In this document: one piece after another, positions 10,363 to 21,800 of the stretch
How the letters are laid out: every line of letters starts with the position of its first letter
Numbering within the stretch: the first letter of the stretch is position 1
DNA from: Streptomyces guryensis
GTDB lineage: Bacteria > Actinomycetota > Actinomycetes > Streptomycetales > Streptomycetaceae
Direction: 5' to 3'
Assembly (NCBI RefSeq): GCF_021261325.1
Contig: NZ_JAJSBI010000010.1
Span: 124,001-188,000 of the forward strand
Length of the DNA: 64,000 nucleotides
The notes under the pieces: generated by a model
Databases searched by the model: none
Told to the model about the DNA's origin: nothing
The model's input: only the letters and a program-made list of their open reading frames with translations
Program-made: the position numbers and the translations under genes

Positions 10363-10658
10363 ACCCGGTCAACTACCTGTATCTCGCCGCCCTGTTGTTC
10401 ACGATCGGCGCCACCGGCGTACTGATCAGGCGCAACGCGATCGTCGTGTTCATGTGCATCGAGCTGATGCTCAACGCCTGCAACCTCGCGTTCGTCACCT
10501 TCTCCCGGATGCACGGCAACCTCGACGGCCAGATCATCGCCTTCTTCACGATGGTCGTCGCCGCCGCGGAGGTCGTGGTCGGGCTCGCGATCATCGTGTC
10601 CCTGTTCCGTTCCCGCCACTCGGCCTCGGTCGACGACGCCAGCCTGATGAAGCTCTGA
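10359..10658 (+). CDS. nuoK: NADH-quinone oxidoreductase subunit K
   Basis: A 99-residue three-helix membrane subunit. The two conserved buried glutamates of the proton path are visible: one in FMCIELMLNA and one in AAAEVVVGLAI. The length is exactly that of the family. The GTG start overlaps the nuoJ stop; nuoL follows after 14 bases. Confidence 0.98.
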   Translation: MNPVNYLYLAALLFTIGATGVLIRRNAIVVFMCIELMLNACNLAFVTFSRMHGNLDGQIIAFFTMVVAAAEVVVGLAIIVSLFRSRHSASVDDASLMKL

Positions 10659-10672
10659 GGGGTCGCTGAATC

Positions 10673-12619
10673 GTGGAGAACCTGATTGCGCTGCTGGTGG
10701 CGGCGCCACTGCTCGGAGCGGCCGTACTGCTGTGCGGCGGCCGGCGGCTCGACGCCGTCGGCCAGTGGATCGGCACGGTCCTCGCCGGCGCCTCCTTCGT
10801 CATCGGCGTCGTCCTCTTCGCCGACATGCTCGGCAAGGACGCCGAACACCGGATCCTGATCCAGCACCTGTGGACGTGGATCCCGGTCGAGAGCTTCCAG
10901 GCGGACGTCACCTTCCGTCTCGACCAGCTGTCGATGACGTTCGTCCTGCTGATCACCGGCGTCGGCTCGCTGATCCATCTGTACTCCGTCGGGTACATGG
11001 AGCACGACGAGCGCCGCCGCCGCTTCTTCGGCTATCTGAACCTGTTCCTCGCGGCGATGCTGCTGCTCGTCCTCGCCGACAACTACCTGCTGCTGTACGT
11101 CGGCTGGGAAGGCGTCGGTCTCGCCTCCTACCTGCTGATCGGCTTCTGGCAGCACAAGCCCAGCGCGGCGACGGCGGCGAAGAAGGCCTTCCTGGTCAAC
11201 CGCGTCGGCGACATGGGCCTGTCCATCGCCATCATGCTGATGTTCACGACGTTCGGGACCTTTGCCTTCGGGCCGGTGTTCAGCCACGTCGGGGAAACCG
11301 GCGAGGGCAAGCTCACCGCCATCGGCCTGATGCTCCTGCTCGCCGCCTGCGGCAAGTCCGCCCAGGTCCCGCTGCAGTCCTGGCTCGGGGACGCGATGGA
11401 GGGCCCGACCCCGGTCTCGGCCCTGATCCACGCCGCGACCATGGTGACCGCCGGCGTGTACCTGATCGTACGCTCCGGAGCCATCTTCAACGCCGCGCCC
11501 GACGCCCAGCTCGCCGTCACCGTGGTCGGTGCGGTCACGCTCCTGTTCGGTGCGATCGTCGGTTGCGCGAAGGACGACATCAAGAAGGCCCTGGCCGGCT
11601 CGACCATGTCGCAGATCGGCTACATGGTGCTCGCGGCGGGCCTCGGCCCCATCGGCTACGTCTTCGCGATCATGCACCTGGTGACGCACGGCTTCTTCAA
11701 GGCCGGGCTGTTCCTCGGCGCCGGATCGGTCATGCACGGCATGAACGACGAGGTGGACATGAGGAAGTACGGCGGACTCAGGAAGTACATGCCGGTCACC
11801 TTCATCACCTTCGGCCTCGGCTACCTCGCCATCATCGGCTTCCCCGGCCTGTCCGGCTTCTTCTCCAAGGACAAGATCATCGAGGCTGCCTTCGCAAAGG
11901 GCGGCACCGAAGGCTGGATCCTCGGCGGCGCCGCCCTCCTGGGAGCGGCCATCACCGCCTTCTACATGACCCGCGTGATGCTGATGACGTTCTTCGGCGA
12001 GGAGCGCTGGCGCAACCAGCCCACCCGCTCCCCGGAGGCAGCGAGCGCCGAGCCCGCCGCCGAGCACCACGGCGAGCACGCGGAGCCGCACCCGCACGAG
12101 TCCCCGAAGGTCATGACGATCCCCATGATCGTGCTGGCCGTCGGATCGGTCTTCGGCGGCGCGTTCTTCAGCATCGGCGACCGCTTCCTGCACTGGCTGG
12201 AGCCGATCACCGGCCACAGCGAGGGCAACTCCCCGCTCAGCGCGGCGACGGTCACCGGCGGGACGATGGTCTGCCTGCTCATCGGCGTCGGCATCGCGTA
12301 CGCCATGTACGGCCGCCGCCCGGTCCCGTCCGTCGCCCCCCGCGGATCGCTGCTCACCCGTGCCGCCCGGCGCGACCTGCTGCAGGACGACTTCAACCAC
12401 GTCGTCCTCGTCCGCGGCGGCGAACACCTCACACGCTCCCTGGTGTACGTCGACCACACCCTGGTCGACGGCGTCGTCAACGGCACGGCGGCCTCGGTCG
12501 GCGGCCTGTCCGGGCGCATGCGCAAGCTCCAGAACGGCTTCGCGCGGTCGTACGCGGTCTCGATGTTCGGCGGTGCGGCGATCCTCGTCGCCGCGACCCT
12601 GCTGATGAGGGCGGTCTGA
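10673..12619 (+). CDS. nuoL: NADH-quinone oxidoreductase subunit L
   Basis: A 648-residue antiporter-like proton-pumping subunit at the distal end of the membrane arm. It carries the Mrp-type signature GKSAQVPLQSWLGDAMEGPT with its lysine, the helix-5 glutamate in GWEGVGLASYLLIGFW and the broken-helix lysines. A His-rich loop (HHGEHAEPHPHE) lies near residue 465. The C-terminal long amphipathic helix plus anchoring helix is present. GTG start. Confidence 0.97.
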   Translation: MENLIALLVAAPLLGAAVLLCGGRRLDAVGQWIGTVLAGASFVIGVVLFADMLGKDAEHRILIQHLWTWIPVESFQADVTFRLDQLSMTFVLLITGVGSLIHLYSVGYMEHDERRRRFFGYLNLFLAAMLLLVLADNYLLLYVGWEGVGLASYLLIGFWQHKPSAATAAKKAFLVNRVGDMGLSIAIMLMFTTFGTFAFGPVFSHVGETGEGKLTAIGLMLLLAACGKSAQVPLQSWLGDAMEGPTPVSALIHAATMVTAGVYLIVRSGAIFNAAPDAQLAVTVVGAVTLLFGAIVGCAKDDIKKALAGSTMSQIGYMVLAAGLGPIGYVFAIMHLVTHGFFKAGLFLGAGSVMHGMNDEVDMRKYGGLRKYMPVTFITFGLGYLAIIGFPGLSGFFSKDKIIEAAFAKGGTEGWILGGAALLGAAITAFYMTRVMLMTFFGEERWRNQPTRSPEAASAEPAAEHHGEHAEPHPHESPKVMTIPMIVLAVGSVFGGAFFSIGDRFLHWLEPITGHSEGNSPLSAATVTGGTMVCLLIGVGIAYAMYGRRPVPSVAPRGSLLTRAARRDLLQDDFNHVVLVRGGEHLTRSLVYVDHTLVDGVVNGTAASVGGLSGRMRKLQNGFARSYAVSMFGGAAILVAATLLMRAV

Positions 12620-12624
12620 TACCG

Positions 12625-14199
12625 ATGTCCTTTCCTCTGCTGACAGCGACGGCGGTGCTCCCGGCGATCGGGGCGGTCGCCACGGCCGCCGTGCCGGCCG
12701 CGCGGCGCACCGCCGCCAAATCGCTCGCGCTGCTCGTCTCGCTCGCCACACTCGCCCTCGCGATCACGATCCTGGTGCGCTTCGACCCGGACGGCGGCCG
12801 CTACCAACTCACCGAATCCCACGCCTGGATCGCGGACTTCGGCGTCAGGTACGAGCTGGGAGTGGACGGCATCGCGGTGGCGCTGATCGCGCTGACCGCC
12901 CTGCTGATGCCGTTCATCATCCTCGCGGGCTGGCACGACGCCGACCCGCTGGAGACCGGAAGCAAGCGGTGGCGGCCCACACAGGGTTTCTTCGCTCTGA
13001 TCCTGGGCGTCGAAGCGATGGTGATCATCTCCTTCGAGGCCACCGACGTCTTCCTCTTCTACATCTTCTTCGAAGCCATGCTCATCCCGATGTACTTCCT
13101 CATCGGCGGCTTCGGGGACCGTGCCCACGAGCACGGCGAGGAGGCGGCCTCGACCCAACGGTCCTACGCGGCCGTCAAGTTCCTCCTCTACAACCTGGTC
13201 GGCGGTCTGATCATGCTGGCCGCCGTGATCGGCCTGTACGTGGTCGCCGGGAACTTCAGCCTCCAGGAGATCGCGCAGGCCCGCGCCAACGGCTCGCTGC
13301 ACATGGCGACGAACACCGAACGCTGGCTGTTCCTCGGCTTCTTCTTCGCCTTCGCGGTGAAGGCGCCGCTGTGGCCGCTGCACACCTGGCTGCCCAACGC
13401 CATGCAGGAGTCCACCGCCCCGGTCGCCGTCCTCATCACGGCGGTCGTCGACAAGGTGGGCACCTTCGCGATGCTCCGCTTCTGCCTCCAGCTGTTCCCG
13501 GAAGCCTCGAAGTGGGCGACGCCCGCCATCCTCGTCCTCGCCCTGATCAGCATCATCTACGGGGCGCTGCTCGCCGTCGGGCAGCGGGACATCAAGCGGC
13601 TGGTGGCGTACGCGTCCATCTCGCACTTCGGGTTCATCATCCTGGGCATCTTCGCGATGACCAGCCAGGGGCAGTCCGGCGCTACGCTGTACATGGTCAA
13701 CCACGGCATTTCCACCGCCGCGTTGATGCTGGTGGCGGGCTTCCTGATCTCCCGGCGCGGTTCGCGGCTCATCGCCGACTACGGCGGTGTGCAGAAGGTC
13801 GCCCCGGTGCTCGCCGGCACCTTCCTGATCGGCGGCCTGGCAACCCTGTCGCTGCCCGGTCTGGCACCGTTCGTGAGTGAGTTCCTGGTCCTGGTCGGCA
13901 CGTTCACCCGCTATCCGGCGATCGGGATCATCGCCACCTTCGGCATCGTGCTCGCCGCGCTCTACACCCTCGTCCTCTACCAGCGGACGATGACCGGCCC
14001 GGTGAAACAGGAGGTCTCCGCGATGCCGGACCTCAGGGCCCGAGAACTCGTGGTCGTCGCCCCCCTGATCGTGTTGCTGATCTTCCTGGGCGTCTACCCC
14101 AAGCCGGTCACCGACATCGTCAACCCGGCGGTGAAGTCGACCTTGTCCGACGTACACAAGAAGGACCCCAAGCCTGAGGTGGAGGCGGTGGCCAAGTGA
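12625..14199 (+). CDS. nuoM: NADH-quinone oxidoreductase subunit M
   Basis: A 524-residue antiporter-like proton-pumping subunit. The key motifs are visible: FYIFFEAMLIPMYFLIG (pump glutamate), VKAPLWPLHTWLPNAM (lysine) and QRDIKRLVAYASISHFG. The ATG at 12625 lies 5 bases after the nuoL stop; the frame is open far upstream, but only this start fits the family and operon spacing. The end overlaps the nuoN GTG by 4 bases. Confidence 0.97.
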   Translation: MSFPLLTATAVLPAIGAVATAAVPAARRTAAKSLALLVSLATLALAITILVRFDPDGGRYQLTESHAWIADFGVRYELGVDGIAVALIALTALLMPFIILAGWHDADPLETGSKRWRPTQGFFALILGVEAMVIISFEATDVFLFYIFFEAMLIPMYFLIGGFGDRAHEHGEEAASTQRSYAAVKFLLYNLVGGLIMLAAVIGLYVVAGNFSLQEIAQARANGSLHMATNTERWLFLGFFFAFAVKAPLWPLHTWLPNAMQESTAPVAVLITAVVDKVGTFAMLRFCLQLFPEASKWATPAILVLALISIIYGALLAVGQRDIKRLVAYASISHFGFIILGIFAMTSQGQSGATLYMVNHGISTAALMLVAGFLISRRGSRLIADYGGVQKVAPVLAGTFLIGGLATLSLPGLAPFVSEFLVLVGTFTRYPAIGIIATFGIVLAALYTLVLYQRTMTGPVKQEVSAMPDLRARELVVVAPLIVLLIFLGVYPKPVTDIVNPAVKSTLSDVHKKDPKPEVEAVAK

Positions 14200-15854
14200 G
14201 CGCATCAGCCGTCCACAGCCTGTGGACAACGGCGGCGACCGCGGCGGATCCGATTTCGAAGATCCCCGCGCCCAAGATCGAATACGGGCAATTGTCGCCC
14301 ACCCTGATCGTCGTGGGCGCGGCGATCGTCGGAGTGCTGATCGAGGCCTTCGTGCCGCGCAAGTCCCGTTACTACGCCCAGGTGTTCGTGTCCGCCGTCG
14401 CGCTCGTCGCCGCCTTCGCGGCGGTCGTGGCGCTCGCGGCCGGCGGCTACGGCACCACCAAGGCGCACATCGCGGCGATGGGCGCCATCGCGGTCGACGG
14501 TCCGTCCCTGTTCCTGCAGGGCACGATCCTGCTGTCCGGCCTGGTCGGCCTGTTCACCTTCGCCGAGCGGCGTCTCGACCCGGAGACGCACGGCAACCGT
14601 GTCGACTCGTTCGCCGCGCAGGCCGCGTCCGTGCCGGGCAGCGACAGCGAAAAGGCGGCAGTGAAGGCCGGGTTCACCACCACCGAGGTCTTCCCGCTGC
14701 TGCTCTTCGCGATCGCCGGCATGCTGGTCTTCCCGTCCGCCAACGACCTGCTGACCCTGTTCGTGGCCCTGGAAGTCTTCTCGCTGCCGCTGTACCTGCT
14801 GTGCGCCCTGGCCCGCCGCAAGCGGCTCATGTCGCAGGAGGCCGCGGTCAAGTACTTCCTGCTCGGAGCGTTCGCCTCCGCGTTCACACTGTTCGGCATC
14901 GCCCTGCTCTACGGCTACGCGGGCTCCGTGTCGTACGCGACGATCGCACATGTCGTCGACGGCTCGGTCACGAACGTCGACCCGGCGCTCGCCAACACCA
15001 TGGGCAACGACGCGCTGCTGCTCGTCGGCGGCGCGATGATCGTCATGGGCCTGCTGTTCAAGGTCGGCGCCATCCCGTTCCACATGTGGACGCCGGACGT
15101 CTACCAGGGCGCACCGACCCCGGTGACAGGCTTCATGGCGGCGGCGACGAAGGTGGCGGCGTTCGGTGCGCTGCTCCGGCTGCTCTATGTCGTCCTGCCC
15201 GGACTGCGCTGGGACTGGCGGCCGGTCATGTGGGCCGTCGCGATCGTCACCATGCTCGGCGGCGCGATCGTCGCGATCACGCAGACCGACATCAAGCGCC
15301 TCCTGGCGTACTCCTCGATCGCACACGCCGGATTCATCCTCGCGGGTGTCATCGCCACGTCGAAGGACGGCGTCTCCTCCGTCCTCTTCTACCTGGGCGC
15401 GTACTCCTTCGTGACCATCGGCGCCTTCGCCGTGGTGACACTGGTGCGCGACGCGGGCGGCGAGGCGACGCATCTGTCCAAGTGGGCCGGGCTCGGCCGC
15501 CGTTCACCGCTGGTGGCGGCCGTGTTCGCGGTGTTCCTGCTGGCCTTCGCCGGTATCCCGCTGACCTCCGGCTTCGCCGGCAAGTTCGCCGTGTTCAAGG
15601 CGGCCGCCGAGGGCGGGGCGGCCCCGCTGGTCGTGGTCGGTGTGATCTCGTCCGCGGTCGCTGCCTTCTTCTACATCCGTGTGATCGTGCTGATGTTCTT
15701 CAGCGAGCCGCGACCCGACGGCCCGACGGTCGCCGTGCCGTCACCGCTGACGATGGCCGCGATCGGGCTCGGCGTCGCGGTCACCCTGGTGCTCGGTGTG
15801 GCGCCGCAGTACTTCCTGGACCTGGCCGCCCAGGCAGGAGTTTTCGTGCGCTGA
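14196..15854 (+). CDS. nuoN: NADH-quinone oxidoreductase subunit N
   Basis: A 552-residue antiporter-like proton-pumping subunit and the last gene of the operon. It has ~14 helices, the lysine motif FKVGAIPFHMWTPDVYQGAP and QTDIKRLLAYSSIAHAG. An extended polar loop near residues 125-155 distinguishes it from NuoN2. It is followed directly by a strong hairpin (15877-15914), which closes the 14-gene transcription unit. Confidence 0.97.
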   Translation: MSASAVHSLWTTAATAADPISKIPAPKIEYGQLSPTLIVVGAAIVGVLIEAFVPRKSRYYAQVFVSAVALVAAFAAVVALAAGGYGTTKAHIAAMGAIAVDGPSLFLQGTILLSGLVGLFTFAERRLDPETHGNRVDSFAAQAASVPGSDSEKAAVKAGFTTTEVFPLLLFAIAGMLVFPSANDLLTLFVALEVFSLPLYLLCALARRKRLMSQEAAVKYFLLGAFASAFTLFGIALLYGYAGSVSYATIAHVVDGSVTNVDPALANTMGNDALLLVGGAMIVMGLLFKVGAIPFHMWTPDVYQGAPTPVTGFMAAATKVAAFGALLRLLYVVLPGLRWDWRPVMWAVAIVTMLGGAIVAITQTDIKRLLAYSSIAHAGFILAGVIATSKDGVSSVLFYLGAYSFVTIGAFAVVTLVRDAGGEATHLSKWAGLGRRSPLVAAVFAVFLLAFAGIPLTSGFAGKFAVFKAAAEGGAAPLVVVGVISSAVAAFFYIRVIVLMFFSEPRPDGPTVAVPSPLTMAAIGLGVAVTLVLGVAPQYFLDLAAQAGVFVR

Positions 15855-15876
15855 TCCACCTGCGGTGCGGGTGGGG

Positions 15877-15914
15877 GGAGGGCTCCGGCTCCCTTTCGGG
15901 ACCCGGAGCCCTCC
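15877..15914 (+). terminator. Terminator of the main nuo operon
   Basis: Perfect 12-base arms GGAGGGCTCCGG (15877-15888) and CCGGAGCCCTCC (15903-15914). The interior adds TCCC/GGGA around a short tttc loop, giving a long near-continuous stem. It starts 22 bases after the nuoN stop. There is no clear T-tract, as is common in Streptomyces. Confidence 0.85.
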
Positions 15915-16070
15915 GCCGTGCACGGGCAGGCCTGCCGACCTGCCGGCCTTCGGACAGACGGCTGTGCGCAGAGAGTCACCGATACGAGCCTGTGGACAAC
16001 TCCTGGGCTGTCAGTGCGGACCCCTATCGTGGAGGCAGTGGTCGAAGGACGACGTACGGGGGACGGAACT

Positions 16071-18083
<2,013 letters not shown>

Positions 18084-18092
18084 GCGAGGGCC

Positions 18093-18122
18093 GGGCGCCG
18101 TTCCGGTACTGGAACGGCGCCC
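18093..18122. terminator. Bidirectional terminator between recQ and the facing flavoprotein operon
   Basis: Perfect inverted repeat: GGGCGCCGTTCC at 18093-18104 and GGAACGGCGCCC at 18111-18122, with a six-base loop. It lies between two convergent 3' ends (18083 and 18156), so it can serve both strands. Confidence 0.88.
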
Positions 18123-18155
18123 GCCCCGCAGCGGATGGCATCGCGAAAGCCACCA

Positions 18156-21020
18156 TCACATTGCGCGTGCCGCGTACGCCCTGACGTCCGCGTCCGAGTC
18201 CGCCGTGGCCGTGGCGAGGGCTGCGCGGGCGTCCTCGGTGCCGTTGTGCCGGGTCAGGGCCAGTACGGCTGCCTTGCGCACGTCGGCGTTCTGGTCCGCG
18301 AGGGCTTTCGCAAGGGCGGGGACGGCCACCTCCGGCTCGGCGGAGGACAGCGCGGTCGCGGCTCCCGACCTCACCTGCCAGGCCGACGCGGACAGAGCGG
18401 CCACGGCGCGTACGGCGAGCGGTGCCGGGCAGCCGGTGGTGCCCAGCGCCCCATATGCGGCGCCCTGCACCAGGGCGTCGGGGTCGCCGGTCAGGTCGGC
18501 CAGGGCGGCGAGGATGACGTCGAGACCGGCGCCGGACGGTCCCGCACCTTCCACGTCCCCTGCCTGCTCAGTCTGCCCCGCCCACACCGTCGCCAGGGCC
18601 TTGGCGAGGGCGACGCGGACCTCGCGGGACGGGTCGGTGGTCGCCGCGCGGGCCAGTTCGGTGGCGGCGTCGACCGAGACGAGGGCACGTACGGCCTCGA
18701 TGCGGACGGAGATGACGGAGTCGGTCAGGGGGCCTGCGAACAGCGCCGCGTCACCCAGGCGCAGGGCGCGCAGGACGTCGAGGGCGGCGGCGCGGGCGAC
18801 CGGGTCGGGTTCGGCCAGGGCGGCGACGAGGCCGTCACGCAGGGCGGGTTCCGGTGGCAGCGTCTCGACGAGTTCGCGCAGGGACGCAGCTGCCGCGGCC
18901 CGCACCTCGGTGGCGGCGTCGCGCAGAGCCTCGGCGAGGGCGGGACCGGTGCCCGGCGGCACCGTCTCGGTCAGCACGGCGACGGCCTCGCGGCGCACGG
19001 TGGGTGCCGGGTCGGTCAAGTAGGGACGCAGGGCGTCGAGTTCGGGCTCCTCGTCGGCGAGGGCCACGAGTTCGAGGAGGCGGGCGGAGGAGGTGGCGGG
19101 GGTGGGGTGGGAGGGGAGGGGGAGGCCCCCCCCCCCCCACGCCGCCGCCCCCCCGCCCCCCGCCCCCTCATCCCAAGCCCCCGAGCCCCCCGAGCCCCCC
19201 GACGCCCCCGACCCCACCGGCGCCACATCCCGAGACCCCGCCGTCGCCACATCCTCGGCGTGGACCTCGCCCAAGCTCCTGGATGGGCCGCCCACGGGCG
19301 TGAACTCGTCGACAGGCACCAGATAGGGAGCCACCGGACGGGCCGTGAACTCCATCGAACCGGAGGGGGACTTGTGCAGGTCGAGGTGGTGGAACCAGGA
19401 GGCGTCGTCGCGCTGGGGGTGGTCGATGCGGTCGTGGTACAGCCCCCACCGCGACTCCGTGCGGGCCAGGGAGGCGCGGGCGGCCATTTCCGCGCAGTCG
19501 CGGATGAAGGAGACCTCGGCGCAGCGCATCAGTTCGTGCGGGGTGCGCGCACCCATTTCCGCGATGTCGTCGTGCATCCGCTCGAAGGCCTCCAGGGCCA
19601 GCGACAGTCGTGCACCGGACTTGGGCGGGGCCACGTAGTCGTTCACGAAGCGGCGCAGTTTGTACTCGACCTGGGGCTGGGGCGGGCCGTCCGGATTGCG
19701 CAGTGGGCGGTAGATCAGCTCGTGCGCGTCCCGGAGCTGATCGGGGGGCAACTCGCCTTGGTACGGCGTGTACTGGGAGGCGTCCGCGCCCGCCAGGTCG
19801 CCGAAGACGAACGCGCCGATCATGTAGTTGTGCGGCACGCAGGCCAGGTCGCCGGCGGCGTACAGACGCGGGACGGTCGTACGGGCGTGGTCGTCCACTC
19901 GTACGCCCGAGGCCGAATGGCCGCCGCACAGGCCGATCTCGGAGATGTGCATCTCGACGTCGTGGGTGCGGTAGTCGTGGCCGCGGCCGGAGTGAAAGGT
20001 CCCTCTGGTCGGCCGCTCCGTCGAGTGCAGGATCGATTCCAGCGCGGAGATCGACTCCTCCGGAAGGTGGCTCAGCTTCAGGTAGACAGGTCCCCGGTCG
20101 CTTGCGACCTCCGCCGCGAACTCGGCCATCATCTGCCCCGACCAGTAGTCGGAGTCGACGAAGCGTTCGCCGTGCCGGTTGACCTGGTAGCCGCCGAACG
20201 GGTTGGCGACGTAGGCGCAGGCGGGGCCGTTGTAGTCCTTGATCAGCGGGTTGATCTGGAAGCACTCGATGCCGGTGAGTTCGGCGCCCGCGTGGTAGGC
20301 CATGGCGTAGCCGTCACCGGCGTTGGTCGGGTTCTCGTACGTGCCGTAGAGGTAGCCGGAGGCCGGGAGCCCCAGTCGGCCGCATGCGCCGGTTGCGAGG
20401 ATCACTGCGCCCGCGCGCACCACGACGAACGCGCCGGTGCGTGTGTTGAAGCCGACCGCCCCTACCGCGCGCCCTTCCGCGGTGAGCACTCGCACCGGCA
20501 TCAGGCGGTTCTCGATGCGGATCCGCTCCCGCATCTCGCGGCGCCGCAGCTGCCGGTACAGGACCTTCTTGACGTCCTTGCCCTCGGGCATCGGCAGCAC
20601 GTAGGAACCCGACCTGTGCACCTGGCGGACCGCGTAGTCGCCGTGCTCGTCCTTCTCGAACTTCACGCCGTACGACTCCAGGCGCTGCACCATGCCGTAG
20701 CCGCGGGTGGCGGTCTGGCGGACGGTGGACTGGTCGACGATGCCGTCGTTGGCGCGGGTGATCTCGGCGACGTAGTCGTCGGGCTCGGCGCGGCCGGGGA
20801 TGACCGCGTTGTTGACGCCGTCCATGCCCATGGCGAGCGCTCCGGAGTGGCGGACGTGGGCCTTCTCCAGGAGGAGGACGTTCGCGCCGTGCTCGGCGGC
20901 GGTCAGCGCGGCCATGGTGCCGGCGGTGCCGCCGCCGATGACGAGGACGTCGCAGCTGATCTCCTCGGCGTCCGTCAGGGCGGGGATCTCCAGGGGCGTG
21001 TTCACGGAGGGGGTGGTCAC
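18156..21020 (-). CDS. AprA/FrdA-superfamily flavoprotein fused to a HEAT-repeat domain
   Basis: 954 residues in two parts. Residues ~20-600 are an FAD-dependent fumarate reductase/succinate dehydrogenase/APS reductase alpha-type flavoprotein: dinucleotide motif VIGGGTAGTMAA (27-38), HSGALAMGMDG, an ATGACGRLG segment, GAFVFGDLAG and TESRWGLYHDR. An AprB-like ferredoxin is in the same operon, so an AprA-like role is plausible. A Gly/Ser-rich linker (~605-650) holds a G13 run (19126-19138 on the + strand). Residues ~655-954 are about nine PBS-lyase-type HEAT repeats (for example SVRIEAVRAL, EVRVALAKAL, DVRKAAVLAL). The substrate is unknown; an organosulfur or sulfite/APS-like reaction is an inference from neighbours. 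The domain fusion is unusual. Confidence 0.85.
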   Translation of the reverse strand: MTTPSVNTPLEIPALTDAEEISCDVLVIGGGTAGTMAALTAAEHGANVLLLEKAHVRHSGALAMGMDGVNNAVIPGRAEPDDYVAEITRANDGIVDQSTVRQTATRGYGMVQRLESYGVKFEKDEHGDYAVRQVHRSGSYVLPMPEGKDVKKVLYRQLRRREMRERIRIENRLMPVRVLTAEGRAVGAVGFNTRTGAFVVVRAGAVILATGACGRLGLPASGYLYGTYENPTNAGDGYAMAYHAGAELTGIECFQINPLIKDYNGPACAYVANPFGGYQVNRHGERFVDSDYWSGQMMAEFAAEVASDRGPVYLKLSHLPEESISALESILHSTERPTRGTFHSGRGHDYRTHDVEMHISEIGLCGGHSASGVRVDDHARTTVPRLYAAGDLACVPHNYMIGAFVFGDLAGADASQYTPYQGELPPDQLRDAHELIYRPLRNPDGPPQPQVEYKLRRFVNDYVAPPKSGARLSLALEAFERMHDDIAEMGARTPHELMRCAEVSFIRDCAEMAARASLARTESRWGLYHDRIDHPQRDDASWFHHLDLHKSPSGSMEFTARPVAPYLVPVDEFTPVGGPSRSLGEVHAEDVATAGSRDVAPVGSGASGGSGGSGAWDEGAGGGGAAAWGGGGLPLPSHPTPATSSARLLELVALADEEPELDALRPYLTDPAPTVRREAVAVLTETVPPGTGPALAEALRDAATEVRAAAAASLRELVETLPPEPALRDGLVAALAEPDPVARAAALDVLRALRLGDAALFAGPLTDSVISVRIEAVRALVSVDAATELARAATTDPSREVRVALAKALATVWAGQTEQAGDVEGAGPSGAGLDVILAALADLTGDPDALVQGAAYGALGTTGCPAPLAVRAVAALSASAWQVRSGAATALSSAEPEVAVPALAKALADQNADVRKAAVLALTRHNGTEDARAALATATADSDADVRAYAARAM
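19126..19138. repeat. 13-base poly-C/poly-G homopolymer inside the flavoprotein gene
   Basis: An uninterrupted run of 13 C on the + strand (13 G on the coding strand), followed by further C-rich runs to about 19166. It encodes glycines in the linker between the flavoprotein core and the HEAT repeats, around residue 628. A one-base change would shift frame and detach the HEAT domain. It could be a slippage-prone site or a consensus error in the assembly. Confidence 0.9.
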
Positions 21021-21032
21021 CGGGGGGGCCTT

Positions 21033-21800
21033 TCAGGTACCGAGCGAGGTGAGGACGTCGCGCCGCAGTGCCACGCGCGCGGGGTCGTCGTGCGCTGTAC
21101 GGTCGCGGGGGCGCGGCACATCGCGTACGGCGGTCAGCCGGCCGTTGCCGAGGAGGGCCACGCGGTCGCCGAGGAAGAGCGCCTCGTCGACGTCGTGGGT
21201 GACGAAGACGACGGTCGCGCCTGTGCCGCGCAGCACCTCCACCAGCAGGTCCTGCATGCCGGCGCGGGTCTGGGCGTCGAGGGCGCCGAAGGGTTCGTCC
21301 ATGAGGACGGCGCGGGGCGCTGCCGCGAGGGCGCGGGCCAGCTGGGCGCGCCCGCGTTGTCCGCCGGAGACGCGGTGCGGCAGCTTGCCGGACTGTTCGG
21401 TGAGGCCGACGCGTTCCAGCCAGGTCTCCGCCTGGCTCCTGCGTTCCGCGCGCGGCAACCCCTTGATGGCGAGGGGCAGTTCGACGTTCGCGCGCAGGGT
21501 GCGCCAGGGCAGGAGGGCGTCCTCCTGGAAGATCAGGGCGCGGTCGGCGGCGGGGCCGGTCAGCGGCCGTCCGTCCTGGCCGGCCTCTCCGGAGAGGGGA
21601 GCGAGCAGTCCGGCCAGGGTGCGCAGCAGGGTGGACTTGCCGCAGCCGGAGGGGCCGACGAGGGTGAGGATCTCGCCGGGGGCGACGTCGAGGTCCACGT
21701 CGTCGAGCACGGGTGCGCCGGGCCGTCCGAGTGCGGCGTTCCGCAGGGTGAGTCCGGCACCGGTGCGGGTGGGCGAACGCAGGTCAGACGAGCTGGTCAT
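21033..21800 (-). CDS. ABC transporter ATP-binding protein (sulfonate/nitrate/taurine type)
   Basis: A 255-residue ATPase of an importer. Walker A GPSGCGKST, Q-loop LIFQEDALLPWR, signature VSGGQRGRAQLARAL, Walker B AVLMDEPFGALD and H-loop FVTHDVDEALFLGD are all present, matching the SsuB/TauB/NrtD family. The start at 21800 (MTSSSDL) is preferred over an upstream ATG that would add 15 Pro/Arg-rich residues. It overlaps the permease 3' end and is followed after 12 bases by the flavoprotein gene. The substrate cannot be read from the sequence. Confidence 0.92.
   Translation of the reverse strand: MTSSSDLRSPTRTGAGLTLRNAALGRPGAPVLDDVDLDVAPGEILTLVGPSGCGKSTLLRTLAGLLAPLSGEAGQDGRPLTGPAADRALIFQEDALLPWRTLRANVELPLAIKGLPRAERRSQAETWLERVGLTEQSGKLPHRVSGGQRGRAQLARALAAAPRAVLMDEPFGALDAQTRAGMQDLLVEVLRGTGATVVFVTHDVDEALFLGDRVALLGNGRLTAVRDVPRPRDRTAHDDPARVALRRDVLTSLGT

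Noticed and set aside
10373..12751. 792-codon open frame antisense to nuoL
   Set aside because: It is the antisense shadow of a high-GC3 gene: composition is Asp/Glu/Arg/Gly-rich low complexity with no domain, and nuoL on the other strand is certain.
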